From Clostridiales bacterium (GTDB taxonomy: Bacteria; Bacillota; Clostridia; Lachnospirales; JAQSXR01), in assembly GCA_029256575.1 (NCBI GenBank), contig JAQSXR010000004.1, positions 66,514 through 130,513 on the forward strand: a stretch of 64,000 nucleotides of DNA, written 5' to 3'. Positions 27,044-36,225 of this stretch are shown here, piece by piece. The notes below the pieces were generated by a model. That model searched no databases and was not told where the DNA came from. It saw only the letters and a program-made list of their open reading frames with translations. Position 1 is the first letter of the stretch, and each line of letters starts with the position of its first letter. The translations under genes were made by a program, and so were the position numbers.

Positions 27044-27820
27044 ATGAGAACAAATTATCACACACACACATATCGTTGCAGACATGCAGGTGGTACATCA
27101 CAAGATTATGTTAATTCAGCGATTATTAACAAATTAGATATACTTGGAATATCTGATCATGGACCTTTCCCTGATGATAGTTTTGATCTAAGAATGTATT
27201 TTAGAGAATTAGAAGAATATATTGATGAGATTGCGAAACTAAAAATAACCCACGCAAAAGACATACTAATTTATTCAGGTTTGGAAATAGAATATTTTTC
27301 GTATGAAAATGATTACTACAAAGATTTACTAACCAAATATAATCTAGATTATTTAGTATTAGGTCAGCATTTTTATGCAATGAATAACGAGGAGCCTAAA
27401 AATATATACTTTGCAAAGAGTACTAAAGACTACATTGATTATGCTACCTCTGCTGTTGAAGGAATGAAAACAGGTTTTTTCAAATTTTTAGCTCATCCAG
27501 ATTTAATGTTTATTAATGATTTCCCTTGGGATAAAAATTGTGAGGAAGCGACAGATATTATCATTTCTGCAGCAAAAGAGCATGATTTTATTCTTGAATT
27601 TAATGCAAATGGATTCCGAAGACAAGAACAGAACTACTGTGACGGGATAAGAATACCTTATCCTCATAAGAATTTTTGGAGCAAAGTTTCAAATACTGAT
27701 ATCAAAGTTATTATTAATACTGATTGTCATAATCCAAACCAAGTCTGGGATGATTATGTTGATTTAGCTTACCTTAAAGCAAACGAATTATCACTTAATA
27801 TAGTTAATACAATATTTTAG
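27044..27820 (+). CDS. PHP-domain phosphoesterase, histidinol-phosphatase-like
   Basis: 258 residues from the ATG at 27044, which has AGGAGG about 10 nt upstream; a longer frame from 26987 lacks a ribosome site and overlaps the promoter. PHP motifs: NYHTHTYRCRHA, ISDHGPF, GLEIEYF, LGQHFY, LAHPDL and NTDCHNP, giving the His/Asp/Glu ligands of the trinuclear metal site. It resembles HisJ histidinol phosphatase. No other his genes are present and it is divergent from malF, so a sugar-phosphate or housekeeping role is possible. Confidence 0.85.
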   Translation: MRTNYHTHTYRCRHAGGTSQDYVNSAIINKLDILGISDHGPFPDDSFDLRMYFRELEEYIDEIAKLKITHAKDILIYSGLEIEYFSYENDYYKDLLTKYNLDYLVLGQHFYAMNNEEPKNIYFAKSTKDYIDYATSAVEGMKTGFFKFLAHPDLMFINDFPWDKNCEEATDIIISAAKEHDFILEFNANGFRRQEQNYCDGIRIPYPHKNFWSKVSNTDIKVIINTDCHNPNQVWDDYVDLAYLKANELSLNIVNTIF

Positions 27821-27885
27821 CGTTACATATTTTGGTAGCAATTCTGTAATATTTCTTGTATAATTTAACTAGGAAATAATACATT

Positions 27886-27940
27886 ATCATAATAGTTCCG
27901 GAGTTTTATATCTGCTCTGACTATGATATATTAGGCTTTT
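27886..27940 (+). promoter_or_regulatory. Possible attenuator hairpin in the leader of the second lacI gene
   Basis: TATCATA...CCGGAG pairs imperfectly with CTCTGACTATGATA, followed by GGCTTTTTTGG just before the ribosome site. A TATAAT at 27859-27864 could start this leader. The stem has bulges. Confidence 0.35.
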
Positions 27941-27954
27941 TTGGAGGATGATCT

Positions 27955-28968
27955 ATGAAGATTAAAGATATTGCACAACTCGCTGGCGTTGGAATAAGTA
28001 CCGTTTCAAGGGTACTTAATAATTATCCAGATGTTAATAAGGAAACCCGTGAGCGTGTTTTAAAAATTATTGAAGATCACAACTATACCCCTAATGATAG
28101 TGCTCGTTTACTCAAATTAAATGACAATAACGATAATATTGGAATTGTAGTAGAGGGTGTTTACAATGAATTCTTCGCAGAAATGGAACGAGTGATTTCC
28201 ACCTTTGTTGGCAAAACCAACTATACACTTATTATTAACCATGATAATAAACATGATGAAGATAAAATCAAGAAATTCAAATCTCTTTTATCATTTATCA
28301 ATACAAAAAAGTTAAAAGGATTAGTTTATCTCGGTGGTAACTATGAATCCATCCCCCAAGACCTATTCAATCAAATTCCTTGTAAAATTGTTTTCTTAAA
28401 TACAATTTTACCTAGTAAATCAACTGCGTTTAATTACTCTTCCGTTGGAATAGATAACTACTTATCTGGTTATACGCAAATGGAATATTTATTAAAAAAA
28501 GGACATAAATATATTGGAATTATAATATCTGATTTCAAAGATTCCGGTGTTGGTAAGTTGCGTTTTAAGGGATATACAGACGCCCTTAAGAATTATAACA
28601 TCGAATTTTGTGAGGATTACATAATTGAAGGCCATTATAATTATGAATATACGTATAACCAAACGTTAGAATGTTTAAGAAATCATAGTAAAATAACCGC
28701 TATATGTTCTTCCTCAGATGCTATGTCTATCGGTGCTTTAAGAGCTGTACACGACCGGGGTCTTACTGCTGGAAAAGATATCGACTTAATTAGCTTTGAC
28801 GGTATGGACATCGTGAAATTTTGCATACCATCGATCACTACATTTATACAACCTAGACGAGAAATAGCCCTATCTGGTATCGAATTACTAATTGAATTAA
28901 TAGAAACCGGAATTGATAATTATCAAATTATTAAAGATGTTGTATTTTGCAAATTAGAATCCTGTTAA
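27955..28968 (+). CDS. LacI-family regulator of the maltodextrin genes
   Basis: 337 residues. N-terminal HTH (KIKDIAQLAGVGISTVSRVLNNYPDVNKETRERV) and C-terminal sugar-sensing domain (ICSSSDAMSIGALRAVHDRG, LISFDGMDIVKF). TTGGAGGATG precedes the ATG. It lies after the PHP gene and likely binds the palindrome at 26871-26893. Confidence 0.92.
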   Translation: MKIKDIAQLAGVGISTVSRVLNNYPDVNKETRERVLKIIEDHNYTPNDSARLLKLNDNNDNIGIVVEGVYNEFFAEMERVISTFVGKTNYTLIINHDNKHDEDKIKKFKSLLSFINTKKLKGLVYLGGNYESIPQDLFNQIPCKIVFLNTILPSKSTAFNYSSVGIDNYLSGYTQMEYLLKKGHKYIGIIISDFKDSGVGKLRFKGYTDALKNYNIEFCEDYIIEGHYNYEYTYNQTLECLRNHSKITAICSSSDAMSIGALRAVHDRGLTAGKDIDLISFDGMDIVKFCIPSITTFIQPRREIALSGIELLIELIETGIDNYQIIKDVVFCKLESC

Positions 28969-28984
28969 CAACCTTTCCAAATAA

Positions 28985-29028
28985 AAACCCTATAAACAAA
29001 ACAAGAAATTGTTTTGCTTATAGGGCTG
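28985..29028. terminator. Bidirectional terminator between lacI and the ArsR-type gene
   Basis: CCCTATAA, one mismatch, CAAAACAA, GAAA loop, then the exact complement. Flanked by AAAA and T-rich sequence. Confidence 0.88.
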
Positions 29029-29038
29029 TATATTTTAC

Positions 29039-30151
29039 TTACCTCACCAGTAAATTACGCACATCTTCTAAGACACTATTAATTCTCGTCTTATCAATAC
29101 TATAATAAACTTTATTGGCATCTTTTTCGATATTAACTAACCTTTCTGAAATAAGTCCACTCATATGATACGAAATCGTAGAAGTAGATAGATTAAGAGC
29201 ATTGGCCAGTTCAAACCCATACGCTGGTTTATCTTTGATAAACATTAAAATATCAAGTTTGCTTTTATCACTAAGAATCTTAAGCGTATTGTAAAGACTT
29301 TCATTATCTACCTGAGTTGGTTCAAGAGTAAGGGTCGAATCATTAATGATACCCAAATGAATAATATCCAACTTCCCTTCTTCTTTATCATGTATTGAAA
29401 GCGTAAGTATTTTAGGTTGAAATACGGTAGGCACTAAAACAGTCCCTAATTCACTATTCTCCCATGACATTTTGATATATTCTTTTATTTGCTTCAACAA
29501 ATCATTAGTCGCAATGTAGTTAGTCCAGTAACTATAAAACTCTTGCTCTATATATTCTATTTCCTCTTTACATTCCTTTAAAAGTTCTATCGTTTTCATA
29601 TAAATCTTAGCAATTTCATCGATATGTCTAGATCTATCTATATATGCCTGTGTTATTTTCCATTTTTCTTCAGCTGACATATCAAGTTTATCCATATTCC
29701 TAATAATATCTTCAAATGATGTTACTTCAACTTCATCTCCTGATTTACCAATCGCATAATATTGAGATAATATATAATCAAATTCTTCAAGCACTTTTTT
29801 ATTATCCATGTCTTTTGCAACCGCTATATACTCATCTAACGTACTATATTGGAATTCCGGTAATATCAAAAGAATATAATTTGCAAGACTCATTTTAGAT
29901 TTGCCTAGCTCCTTAAAATAATATTCTAATGTACTTTTATCAAATCGCATATGTTCGTAAACGTAATTACTTATTCTTACTATCCGGTCAAATCTATTAT
30001 TGTATGTTTCATCACTACTTCTAAACTTCCCACTGCCTTCTTCTCGCATCTTCTCGTAAGAATTGTGATTTACATAATTAAATAGCAAATTAAATGTCTC
30101 TTCAATATAATTAATCTCTTTTTGAACTGTAAATTTCATGCACATCACCAA
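29039..30151 (-). CDS. ArsR-type winged-helix regulator with long N-terminal domain
   Basis: 370 residues. Residues about 1-285 are a mostly helical domain with no known motif I recognise. The last 85 form an ArsR-like HTH (LKILSDKSKLDILMFIKDKPAYGFELANALNLSTSTISYHMSGL). No metal-binding cysteine motif is visible. It lies 82 nt downstream of an MFS transporter gene on the same strand and probably regulates it. Ligand unknown. Confidence 0.82.
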   Translation of the reverse strand: MVMCMKFTVQKEINYIEETFNLLFNYVNHNSYEKMREEGSGKFRSSDETYNNRFDRIVRISNYVYEHMRFDKSTLEYYFKELGKSKMSLANYILLILPEFQYSTLDEYIAVAKDMDNKKVLEEFDYILSQYYAIGKSGDEVEVTSFEDIIRNMDKLDMSAEEKWKITQAYIDRSRHIDEIAKIYMKTIELLKECKEEIEYIEQEFYSYWTNYIATNDLLKQIKEYIKMSWENSELGTVLVPTVFQPKILTLSIHDKEEGKLDIIHLGIINDSTLTLEPTQVDNESLYNTLKILSDKSKLDILMFIKDKPAYGFELANALNLSTSTISYHMSGLISERLVNIEKDANKVYYSIDKTRINSVLEDVRNLLVR

Positions 30152-30233
30152 CCTTAGTATATATTATATTTCATATTCTCTCGTACATGATAACAGGAAA
30201 TTCTTCAAAACAAAAGTAATATTTATGAAACCT

Positions 30234-31508
30234 CTATTCGAGTTCAACATTCTTAAAGAATACAAAGAGAAAAAATAAAATTCCCATCATTCCTATAGCA
30301 TAAAATATTGCTGTCAAAGATACAACCTTAGTAAATATGCCTAATAAGAATGACACTACCGGCATTGCAAGGACACATCCTGCTCCAAGTATAGCCCCTG
30401 CCCTTGCTAAATACTCCTCATCAACTTGCTTCATAAACTGGATACTTAATACGGATATTAATAGTGAAACCCCAACCCCAGTAAAAAACGAAGTCACTGC
30501 GCAGGTAATATAAATAAGCAATACATTATTACTTAAATTACCACTTAACACAATCAAGAGATAGTACGCACTTATTGTAAACCCACTTAATAGGACTATC
30601 ATTCTTGTTTTTATTATCCTAGCAATATATGGGTATACTGCCGAACCAATTCCCATACCAATTACCAGAGCGAGTGAGATAACAGATAACATATATTCCC
30701 CTTGTCTTAATATATCCTTTACCAAAGGAGCCTGTAATGAATTAATTGGGACTAATAGTCCATTTGTTACCATTGCAAGCAATACAAAGTTTAATATAAT
30801 TTTTTTCTTTTTTACATAAATAAATCCGCCTTTTAAAGTTTCACTATATTCCTTAAAATTAATCTTCTTATATTGATTTTTCTCTTCCTTCGTATTAATA
30901 AACGAAATAATCAAAGCTGAAAGTCCAAATGTGATTGCATCAATAAATATTGCTGTCTTAGTCCCATATAAGGCAATTATACCTCCAGCAGCAGCAAGAC
31001 CTGCTAATTCAACTACTCTTGCAACCGTAGAGCTTAATGACATCCCAAAATTGTAATATTCTTTTTTTAGTATTTTGGGAAGTACAGCTGTCCCTGCTGG
31101 ATTACCAAACGCCTCTACACTCGATATTATGATAGTTGTAGCTAATAATATCCATGGATTCAACACTCCAAGAATTAAAGTTAATGCCACTATACCAACA
31201 CATATTCCTCGAATGATATCCGTAATAATCATAATTCGCTTTTTATTCATATTCTCAACTAAGGCCCCAGCAAATGGTTGCAAAAATATAGTCGGTACTT
31301 TATTAAATCCAAATATTATCGCTGACCATGCTGCACTGTTTGTAATATCATATACAAGCCATGTAAATGCAATTGCATCAATTGAATCCCCGAATCTATT
31401 AATTATATTAGCTAAAATAAGTTTCATATATTCCTTTTGCTTAAATACCTCTTTATAACTAATTGCTTTTTCTTTCGTTACAACTCCACCTTCACCATTC
31501 GTATTCAT
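30234..31508 (-). CDS. MFS transporter, drug/siderophore-exporter type (MFS_3)
   Basis: 424 residues with 10-12 TM helices. The N-terminus (KEYMKLILANIINRFGDSIDAIAFTWLVYDITNS) and the loop ENMNKKRIMIITDIIRG fit the EntS/MefA-like MFS_3 group. It probably exports a drug or metabolite. The start at 31508 lies within a frame beginning MNTNGEGG, whose GGTGG codons may interfere with choosing the start; a GTG near residue 9 is an alternative. It is the first gene of a pair with the ArsR-type regulator. Confidence 0.88.
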   Translation of the reverse strand: MNTNGEGGVVTKEKAISYKEVFKQKEYMKLILANIINRFGDSIDAIAFTWLVYDITNSAAWSAIIFGFNKVPTIFLQPFAGALVENMNKKRIMIITDIIRGICVGIVALTLILGVLNPWILLATTIIISSVEAFGNPAGTAVLPKILKKEYYNFGMSLSSTVARVVELAGLAAAGGIIALYGTKTAIFIDAITFGLSALIISFINTKEEKNQYKKINFKEYSETLKGGFIYVKKKKIILNFVLLAMVTNGLLVPINSLQAPLVKDILRQGEYMLSVISLALVIGMGIGSAVYPYIARIIKTRMIVLLSGFTISAYYLLIVLSGNLSNNVLLIYITCAVTSFFTGVGVSLLISVLSIQFMKQVDEEYLARAGAILGAGCVLAMPVVSFLLGIFTKVVSLTAIFYAIGMMGILFFLFVFFKNVELE

Positions 31509-31616
31509 ATAATCGTTCTCCTTGTCCTATCACTATCGAATATCTTATTTTATAAAATCTTAACATTACATCCAGTATTTGTCAACTGTATTATTCGATA
31601 TTCATCAAACATAGAA

Positions 31617-31655
31617 ACAAAAAAAGTGACCTCTAATAAAACCGAAGCCACTAAA
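31617..31655 (-). terminator. Terminator after the DUF6512-type gene
   Basis: On the - strand AAGTGGCTTC pairs with GAGGTCACTT (wobbles included) and is followed by T7. Confidence 0.7.
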
Positions 31656-31690
31656 AACATTTGATGTATACATTCCCGTGATACTATACG

Positions 31691-32239
31691 TTATTGAATG
31701 CCGTATAATCCTGTTGAAGTATCTTTAAATAAAGGTAATTGTGGTGGATAAAATGTAAATATCACAAATACAATTACGATCAATAATATAATACAAAATG
31801 CAACAGTTGAATTGATACCATTCTTATTTTTGTATGAATAAAGTCCTAATAATTGTCCTATTAATACGGCTATAAATAATATTAAAATATCTACAATCAC
31901 TATTTCTACTCCAAATGCCTCCGTATAGAAATAATATAACAATGGTATTGTAATAATTGAAGTTACCAAAGCGATTAATGCACTCGTAAACCATTTATTT
32001 TTATCAATACTATATTTATCCCCTCTCAAAATATAGTATATAAACCACCACCCTATCATAGGTAAGGGTAACATTTTTAAATGTTCCCATACACTTTCAT
32101 TTACTGGAGCGATGCTTCCAACGAAAGGATTATTACCTGTGATTTCATATAAAAAGTGCATAAGGCTTCCTACTAAGAAAATAATGAATATACCTATAAC
32201 AATCGATTTTCGTGGTGCTTCCAAGTTTTTATATCTCAT
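31691..32239 (-). CDS. DUF6512-type membrane protein
   Basis: 182 residues with about five TM helices. The conserved-looking motif FLYEITGNNPFVGSIAPVNE and SVWEHLKM after TM1 match the DUF6512 family as I recall it. Function unknown. Monocistronic, with its own terminator. Acts in the cytoplasmic membrane. Confidence 0.8.
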   Translation of the reverse strand: MRYKNLEAPRKSIVIGIFIIFLVGSLMHFLYEITGNNPFVGSIAPVNESVWEHLKMLPLPMIGWWFIYYILRGDKYSIDKNKWFTSALIALVTSIITIPLLYYFYTEAFGVEIVIVDILILFIAVLIGQLLGLYSYKNKNGINSTVAFCIILLIVIVFVIFTFYPPQLPLFKDTSTGLYGIQ

Positions 32240-32334
32240 AAATTACCTCACATATTATTTAATCCTAATAGTATGTGATAGATTCTTACAATTTATTACT
32301 CATATATTTTTTCGCTTATGTGAATTTACCTTAT

Positions 32335-33222
32335 TCATTCAAATAACGATAGTTGCTTATCTTCGTAACCTTTTTTATATCCATTGATTATATCTTTCAT
32401 TTTATAGACAATCCCAAATTTATCACATTCATTTTGTAATAATTGCATTAGTTCCTTAGCTCTTGGGGAACGACATTCATATGAGTTCCCGTACTGTTTG
32501 ATATACTTTTGTTTAATTCCCGGGAAATTATCATCAAGTTTTTGGTAAAACCAATCCCTTTGATTTAAACGCAAGGTCACCCCAATGGCAGGATAAATAA
32601 ACTTTGCTCCATTTTCATGAGCAAGTTTAATAATGTTACTTATATTTTCCTCATTATCCTCCAAAAACGGTAAAACCGGCATAAGAAGTATTCCGGCAAA
32701 TATTCCATTCTTAGAAAGCTCATTAATAGCTGCAAATCGCTTCGATGAAAGTGAAACATTCGGTTCTATTTGTTTACCCAGTTTATCGTCTGCGCTTGTT
32801 ATCGTAATTTTGGTTATTACTGGAGCATACTTTTGTATTTCCTTAAGTATATCTATGTCTCTAATAATAAGGTCACTTTTGGTTGCGATCGATATTCCGA
32901 AGTTATATTTCGCTACTAACTCTAATGCTCCTCTTGTTAATTGATACTCTTTCTCAAAAGGATTATATGGGTCACTCATTGCCCCTGTCCCAACTACTCC
33001 TTTTTTTCGTTTTGCTTTTAAATCACGCTCGATTGTAGCAAGCGCATTTTCCTTTGCTCTAACTTCATCGAAATTCTCAACTCGATAGCATTCACTGCGG
33101 CTATCACAATAGATACACCCGTGGCAGCAACCCTTGTAAATATTCATATTATAGTTATTCCCAAACCATTCATGTCCATCAAAATAATTTGAAACTAATG
33201 ATTTTGCTGGTATAAGTTTCAT
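32335..33222 (-). CDS. SPL-family radical SAM protein
   Basis: 295 residues. N-terminal YKGCCHGCIYCDSRSECYRV carries the CxxxCxxC cluster motif. The rest has TIM-barrel elements GVVGTGAMSDPYNPFE and ISIATKSDLIIRD. It resembles spore photoproduct lyase-related proteins but is shorter than SplB (about 340 residues). The substrate is not known. GGAGG lies near the ATG. It follows the WYL regulator gene by 18 nt, so they form an operon. Confidence 0.87.
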   Translation of the reverse strand: MKLIPAKSLVSNYFDGHEWFGNNYNMNIYKGCCHGCIYCDSRSECYRVENFDEVRAKENALATIERDLKAKRKKGVVGTGAMSDPYNPFEKEYQLTRGALELVAKYNFGISIATKSDLIIRDIDILKEIQKYAPVITKITITSADDKLGKQIEPNVSLSSKRFAAINELSKNGIFAGILLMPVLPFLEDNEENISNIIKLAHENGAKFIYPAIGVTLRLNQRDWFYQKLDDNFPGIKQKYIKQYGNSYECRSPRAKELMQLLQNECDKFGIVYKMKDIINGYKKGYEDKQLSLFE

Positions 33223-33240
33223 TTAACAAATAACCTCCAA

Positions 33241-34161
33241 TTATATTATTCCAGAATATTTATTAAGTCCATCTTCAAATCTCTTTCTAATAATATTTCT
33301 TATATACTCTGGTTCGACAACCTCAGCATAACTACCAAAGGACATAATAAATCCGTAAACCCATTCATCTTCTGGGTATGTAGCCACTACGTTAAACGTT
33401 CCATCTTCATTTCTTTTGATATGTTCTTTATTAAATTCGTCAAATATCCTATATGCCATCTTCCCATCAATTCGAAGTACAAGCGTCACCATATTATTGC
33501 TAAAGGGTTCAAACGCTTCCCAAATATCGTCTGGTATGTCTCTACTAAAATTCTCATTTTCACAATGCAGGTTACTAATACGCGTAATCTTAAATATCCG
33601 AAAATCACTCTTAGCTTTACAAAACCCATAAAGATACCAGCTTTGCCCTTTAAAAAGAAGCTTTATTGGTTCTACTGTTCTTTCTGTCTTTTCACCATAC
33701 GAACTATAATAATCAAATGTAACAAGATTACAATTTAAAATGGAAGACTTAATATCATTAAATTTTTCTTTCTCACTCGCATCACTACCCCAATGTGAAA
33801 AATCAATATCAATCCAATTTACTCCTTTTTTATTAAAAAGAACACTTAGTTTATTAAGTACTGGCTCTATATCAGGAAGCTTTACAGCACTTAATCCCTG
33901 AAGGCTCGTTAATATTTCGTTTTGTTCCATATCTGTAAGCATAGATTTATTCAGTACGAAATTCTCAAGCAGACTAATTCCTCCACCCTTACCTTTACTT
34001 GTATATATTGGTATTCCCGCTGCTGAGAGTGTATCTATATCGCGATATATTGTTCTCATCGATACTTCGAAACGCTCAGCTAATTCCTTCGCCGTTATTG
34101 TCTTTTTATTAAGCAAAATATATACAATCTCAAACAATCTGTTAATTTGCATTTTCATCAC
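33241..34161 (-). CDS. WYL-domain transcriptional regulator (YafY-like)
   Basis: 306 residues. N-terminal HTH (TAKELAERFEVSMRTIYRDIDTLSAAGIPIY) and a glycine wing (TSKGKGGGISLL). A WYL domain spans about 135-205, with SWYLYGFCKAKSDFRIFKITRI. A C-terminal WCX region follows. WYL proteins often sense nucleic acid or damage ligands, which would suit a nearby SPL-like protein. Start ATG at 34161 has AAGGG upstream; a second ATG follows at once. Confidence 0.88.
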   Translation of the reverse strand: MMKMQINRLFEIVYILLNKKTITAKELAERFEVSMRTIYRDIDTLSAAGIPIYTSKGKGGGISLLENFVLNKSMLTDMEQNEILTSLQGLSAVKLPDIEPVLNKLSVLFNKKGVNWIDIDFSHWGSDASEKEKFNDIKSSILNCNLVTFDYYSSYGEKTERTVEPIKLLFKGQSWYLYGFCKAKSDFRIFKITRISNLHCENENFSRDIPDDIWEAFEPFSNNMVTLVLRIDGKMAYRIFDEFNKEHIKRNEDGTFNVVATYPEDEWVYGFIMSFGSYAEVVEPEYIRNIIRKRFEDGLNKYSGII

Positions 34162-34442
34162 CCTTGTAAATTATAACACAATAATATGACAACATTACGT
34201 CATATTAAGAGAGTCAATTACCTAATGCAATGTTTTAATTATATTTACATTTATATATCATTCTTATCACTAAATAAACACCATTCGACTCCTAGGCACA
34301 TAATATATATCATAATATAAGAGGTAATCAGATAATAAGTCTATATATTTTGTTAGTATATTTAATCTATAGAAATTATCTATATCAATTATCTCTTCCT
34401 ATAGCTCGGTATATGATATAACCAAAAGGAGTGTATAAATTT

Positions 34443-35075
34443 ATGAATAATCAAAGATATGGAACAAACGAAAATGCGAATCCTTATTACAGACGAAACA
34501 GGTATAACCATGAAAATGATTTTGAAAGTACCTTTTTCATTACCACGAATATAACCCAAACCGTAACTTCAAGTTCCAATGGCGGAGAAGGCGGGAGTGG
34601 TGGGGCTTCTGGAAATATAATCGCAGGATCTGCTTCTGCTGCTTTAGCAACAGATGAAAGCTTAGCTTTTGCTATTAGTAATAACGAGATTGAAGATACT
34701 TCTACTCCAAATACTACAGCAGCGGAAGATGATAATCCTTCTTTGGATGAGGTTGATGGTGAACCTAATAATAGTTCCGCTACTTCTGTAGGGGGCGTGG
34801 CAACTGGCGGAGATGGTGGCGACGGTGGTGATGGTGGTGATGGTGGTGCAAGTACTGCATCTGCATCTGCTTCGGTTACCAATGTTATAGTCATTAATTG
34901 TGATGGTACTTCTCCAGCTTCAACACTTACTCTAGGTGTTAATGACAAAAATCTTGACATCACAGTAGATAATGATGGTAATACTTTGGTTAATGGTCAG
35001 AAAATGTATGAAGAGACACTCAACAATGGAACAAAAGTTTTTATCTTTAGAAATAGTGAACAAAAAACAAAATAA
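34443..35075 (+). CDS. Gly/Asp-repeat, Ser/Thr-rich protein of unknown function
   Basis: 210 residues from ATG 34443; the GTG at 34431 overlaps the AAAGGAG ribosome site and is unlikely. N-terminus is Asn/Tyr/Arg-rich (NNQRYGTNENANPYYRRNRY). The middle is Ser/Ala/Thr-rich, with a GEGGSGG patch and a run of four GGD triplets (collagen-like Gly-X-Y). The C-terminal 60 residues (VTNVIVINCDGTSP, LTLGVNDKNLDITVDNDGNT) look beta-rich. No signal peptide or TM segment. A spore or surface-layer role is a guess. It is monocistronic with a strong terminator. Confidence 0.8.
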   Translation: MNNQRYGTNENANPYYRRNRYNHENDFESTFFITTNITQTVTSSSNGGEGGSGGASGNIIAGSASAALATDESLAFAISNNEIEDTSTPNTTAAEDDNPSLDEVDGEPNNSSATSVGGVATGGDGGDGGDGGDGGASTASASASVTNVIVINCDGTSPASTLTLGVNDKNLDITVDNDGNTLVNGQKMYEETLNNGTKVFIFRNSEQKTK

Positions 35076-35081
35076 TATCAA

Positions 35082-35125
35082 AAATAGACAAAGCGGATAT
35101 TTAGTATCTGCTTTGTCTATTAGTA
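35082..35125 (+). terminator. Terminator after the Gly/Asp-repeat gene
   Basis: AATAGACAAAGCGGATA pairs with TATCTGCTTTGTCTATT (one wobble) around a 5-nt loop. Confidence 0.85.
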
Positions 35126-35210
35126 TTTATGTTTGTATAAATATTTACTTTTAATAACTTTATAACACTTTCTTTATATTAATTTACTTAATGTGCTATT
35201 TACTTTTATT

Positions 35211-35259
35211 TAATATACTTAATATTATTTACTTAATATTATTTACTTAATATTATTTA
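35211..35259. repeat. 14-bp tandem repeat (AATATTATTTACTT), about three copies
   Basis: Two exact units at 35221-35234 and 35235-35248, a partial third, and a diverged copy before. The last copy runs into the 3' end of the esterase gene, so slippage has reached its stop codon. Confidence 0.7.
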
Positions 35260-36084
35260 TATTTTATTAAAGATAAATTTTATAAATTCCGGAAAATGTT
35301 TTTCCCAATACTTTTCATGGTGATATTCATCCACGCCTACTACTAATTTTAGATTCTCTATGAGAACACCCTTCTCTATAAGCTTCCTTTGTGTTCTCAG
35401 TGTAGTATCAATATATTGTTGACTTTTCTCTACATTATTCGTATTTGTTTCTCTGTCAAATGTTTCTTGCGTTCCAATGTGCAAATAATATTTTTGAGAT
35501 GAGAGTGAAGGTGACTGATCAAGGAATTTTAAGAACTCCGTTTCATTAAACCATGACGCAGTTGAAAATCCTCCTATTTTAGAAAAGACTTCCGTATACT
35601 TAGCTCCCATATACAAAGAAATATATCCACCCATCGAGCTTCCTGCAATCCCTGTATACTCTCTTTCACTAAGCGTTCTATATTCTCTATCAATATATGG
35701 CTTCAATGTATTTACAATAAACTCAGCATATTTATCACCCTCGCCACCCCAACTTCTTGTAGGTATACCATCAAAGTTTATTTCCATTTCATTTATCCAA
35801 GGCGAGTATTCATCTAGTCTCCTAATTCCATCATTGTCAATTCCCACCATAATTATACCGTCTGTATAGCCTTCCGCTTCAAGCAATTCCATCGCATTTC
35901 CGGCCTTCCAAGAACAACCATAAGTAGCATCTTCATCTACAAACATATTCTGTCCATCATGTAAATACAGAACAGGAAATTTCATCTTAGAATCCTTGTC
36001 ATATTTTTCTGGAACGTATATTCTTAACTTTCGTTCACTTCCTAAATAAGGTATCGTGATTGATTTTTCTTCCAATCTTCCCAT
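35257..36084 (-). CDS. Putative esterase (Esterase_D/enterochelin-esterase-like)
   Basis: 275 residues, no signal peptide, alpha/beta-hydrolase fold. Nucleophile Ser in GIAGSSMGGYISL (about 130), oxyanion region LYLHDGQNMF and catalytic His in VDEYHHEKYW near the C-terminus. Related proteins cleave siderophore, feruloyl or acyl esters; the substrate is not visible. GGAGGAC precedes the ATG. The 3' end overlaps a 14-bp tandem repeat. Confidence 0.85.
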   Translation of the reverse strand: MGRLEEKSITIPYLGSERKLRIYVPEKYDKDSKMKFPVLYLHDGQNMFVDEDATYGCSWKAGNAMELLEAEGYTDGIIMVGIDNDGIRRLDEYSPWINEMEINFDGIPTRSWGGEGDKYAEFIVNTLKPYIDREYRTLSEREYTGIAGSSMGGYISLYMGAKYTEVFSKIGGFSTASWFNETEFLKFLDQSPSLSSQKYYLHIGTQETFDRETNTNNVEKSQQYIDTTLRTQRKLIEKGVLIENLKLVVGVDEYHHEKYWEKHFPEFIKFIFNKI

Positions 36085-36149
36085 CCATTTGTCCTCCTAA
36101 AGAATAATTTATATATTGATTGTATCATAATATACGCAAACGAGAAAGC

Positions 36150-36187
36150 AATAAGCCAAGTTTTCCTAGTAGGTAACTTGACTTATT
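36150..36187 (-). terminator. Hairpin ending the FtsX-type ABC operon
   Basis: AATAAG-CAAGTT pairs with AACTTG-CTTATT (13 bp with one mismatch), 12-nt loop. The following T-tract is weak (TTATTGCTTT). Confidence 0.55.
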
Positions 36188-36225
36188 CTGCATCTTTTTC
36201 AATACAATATTTATTCTAATATGTC

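Noticed and set aside
34487-34963. Pro/Ser-rich ORF antisense to the Gly/Asp-repeat gene
   Set aside because: GGT/GGC repeats read as proline-rich on the opposite strand; no supporting signals.
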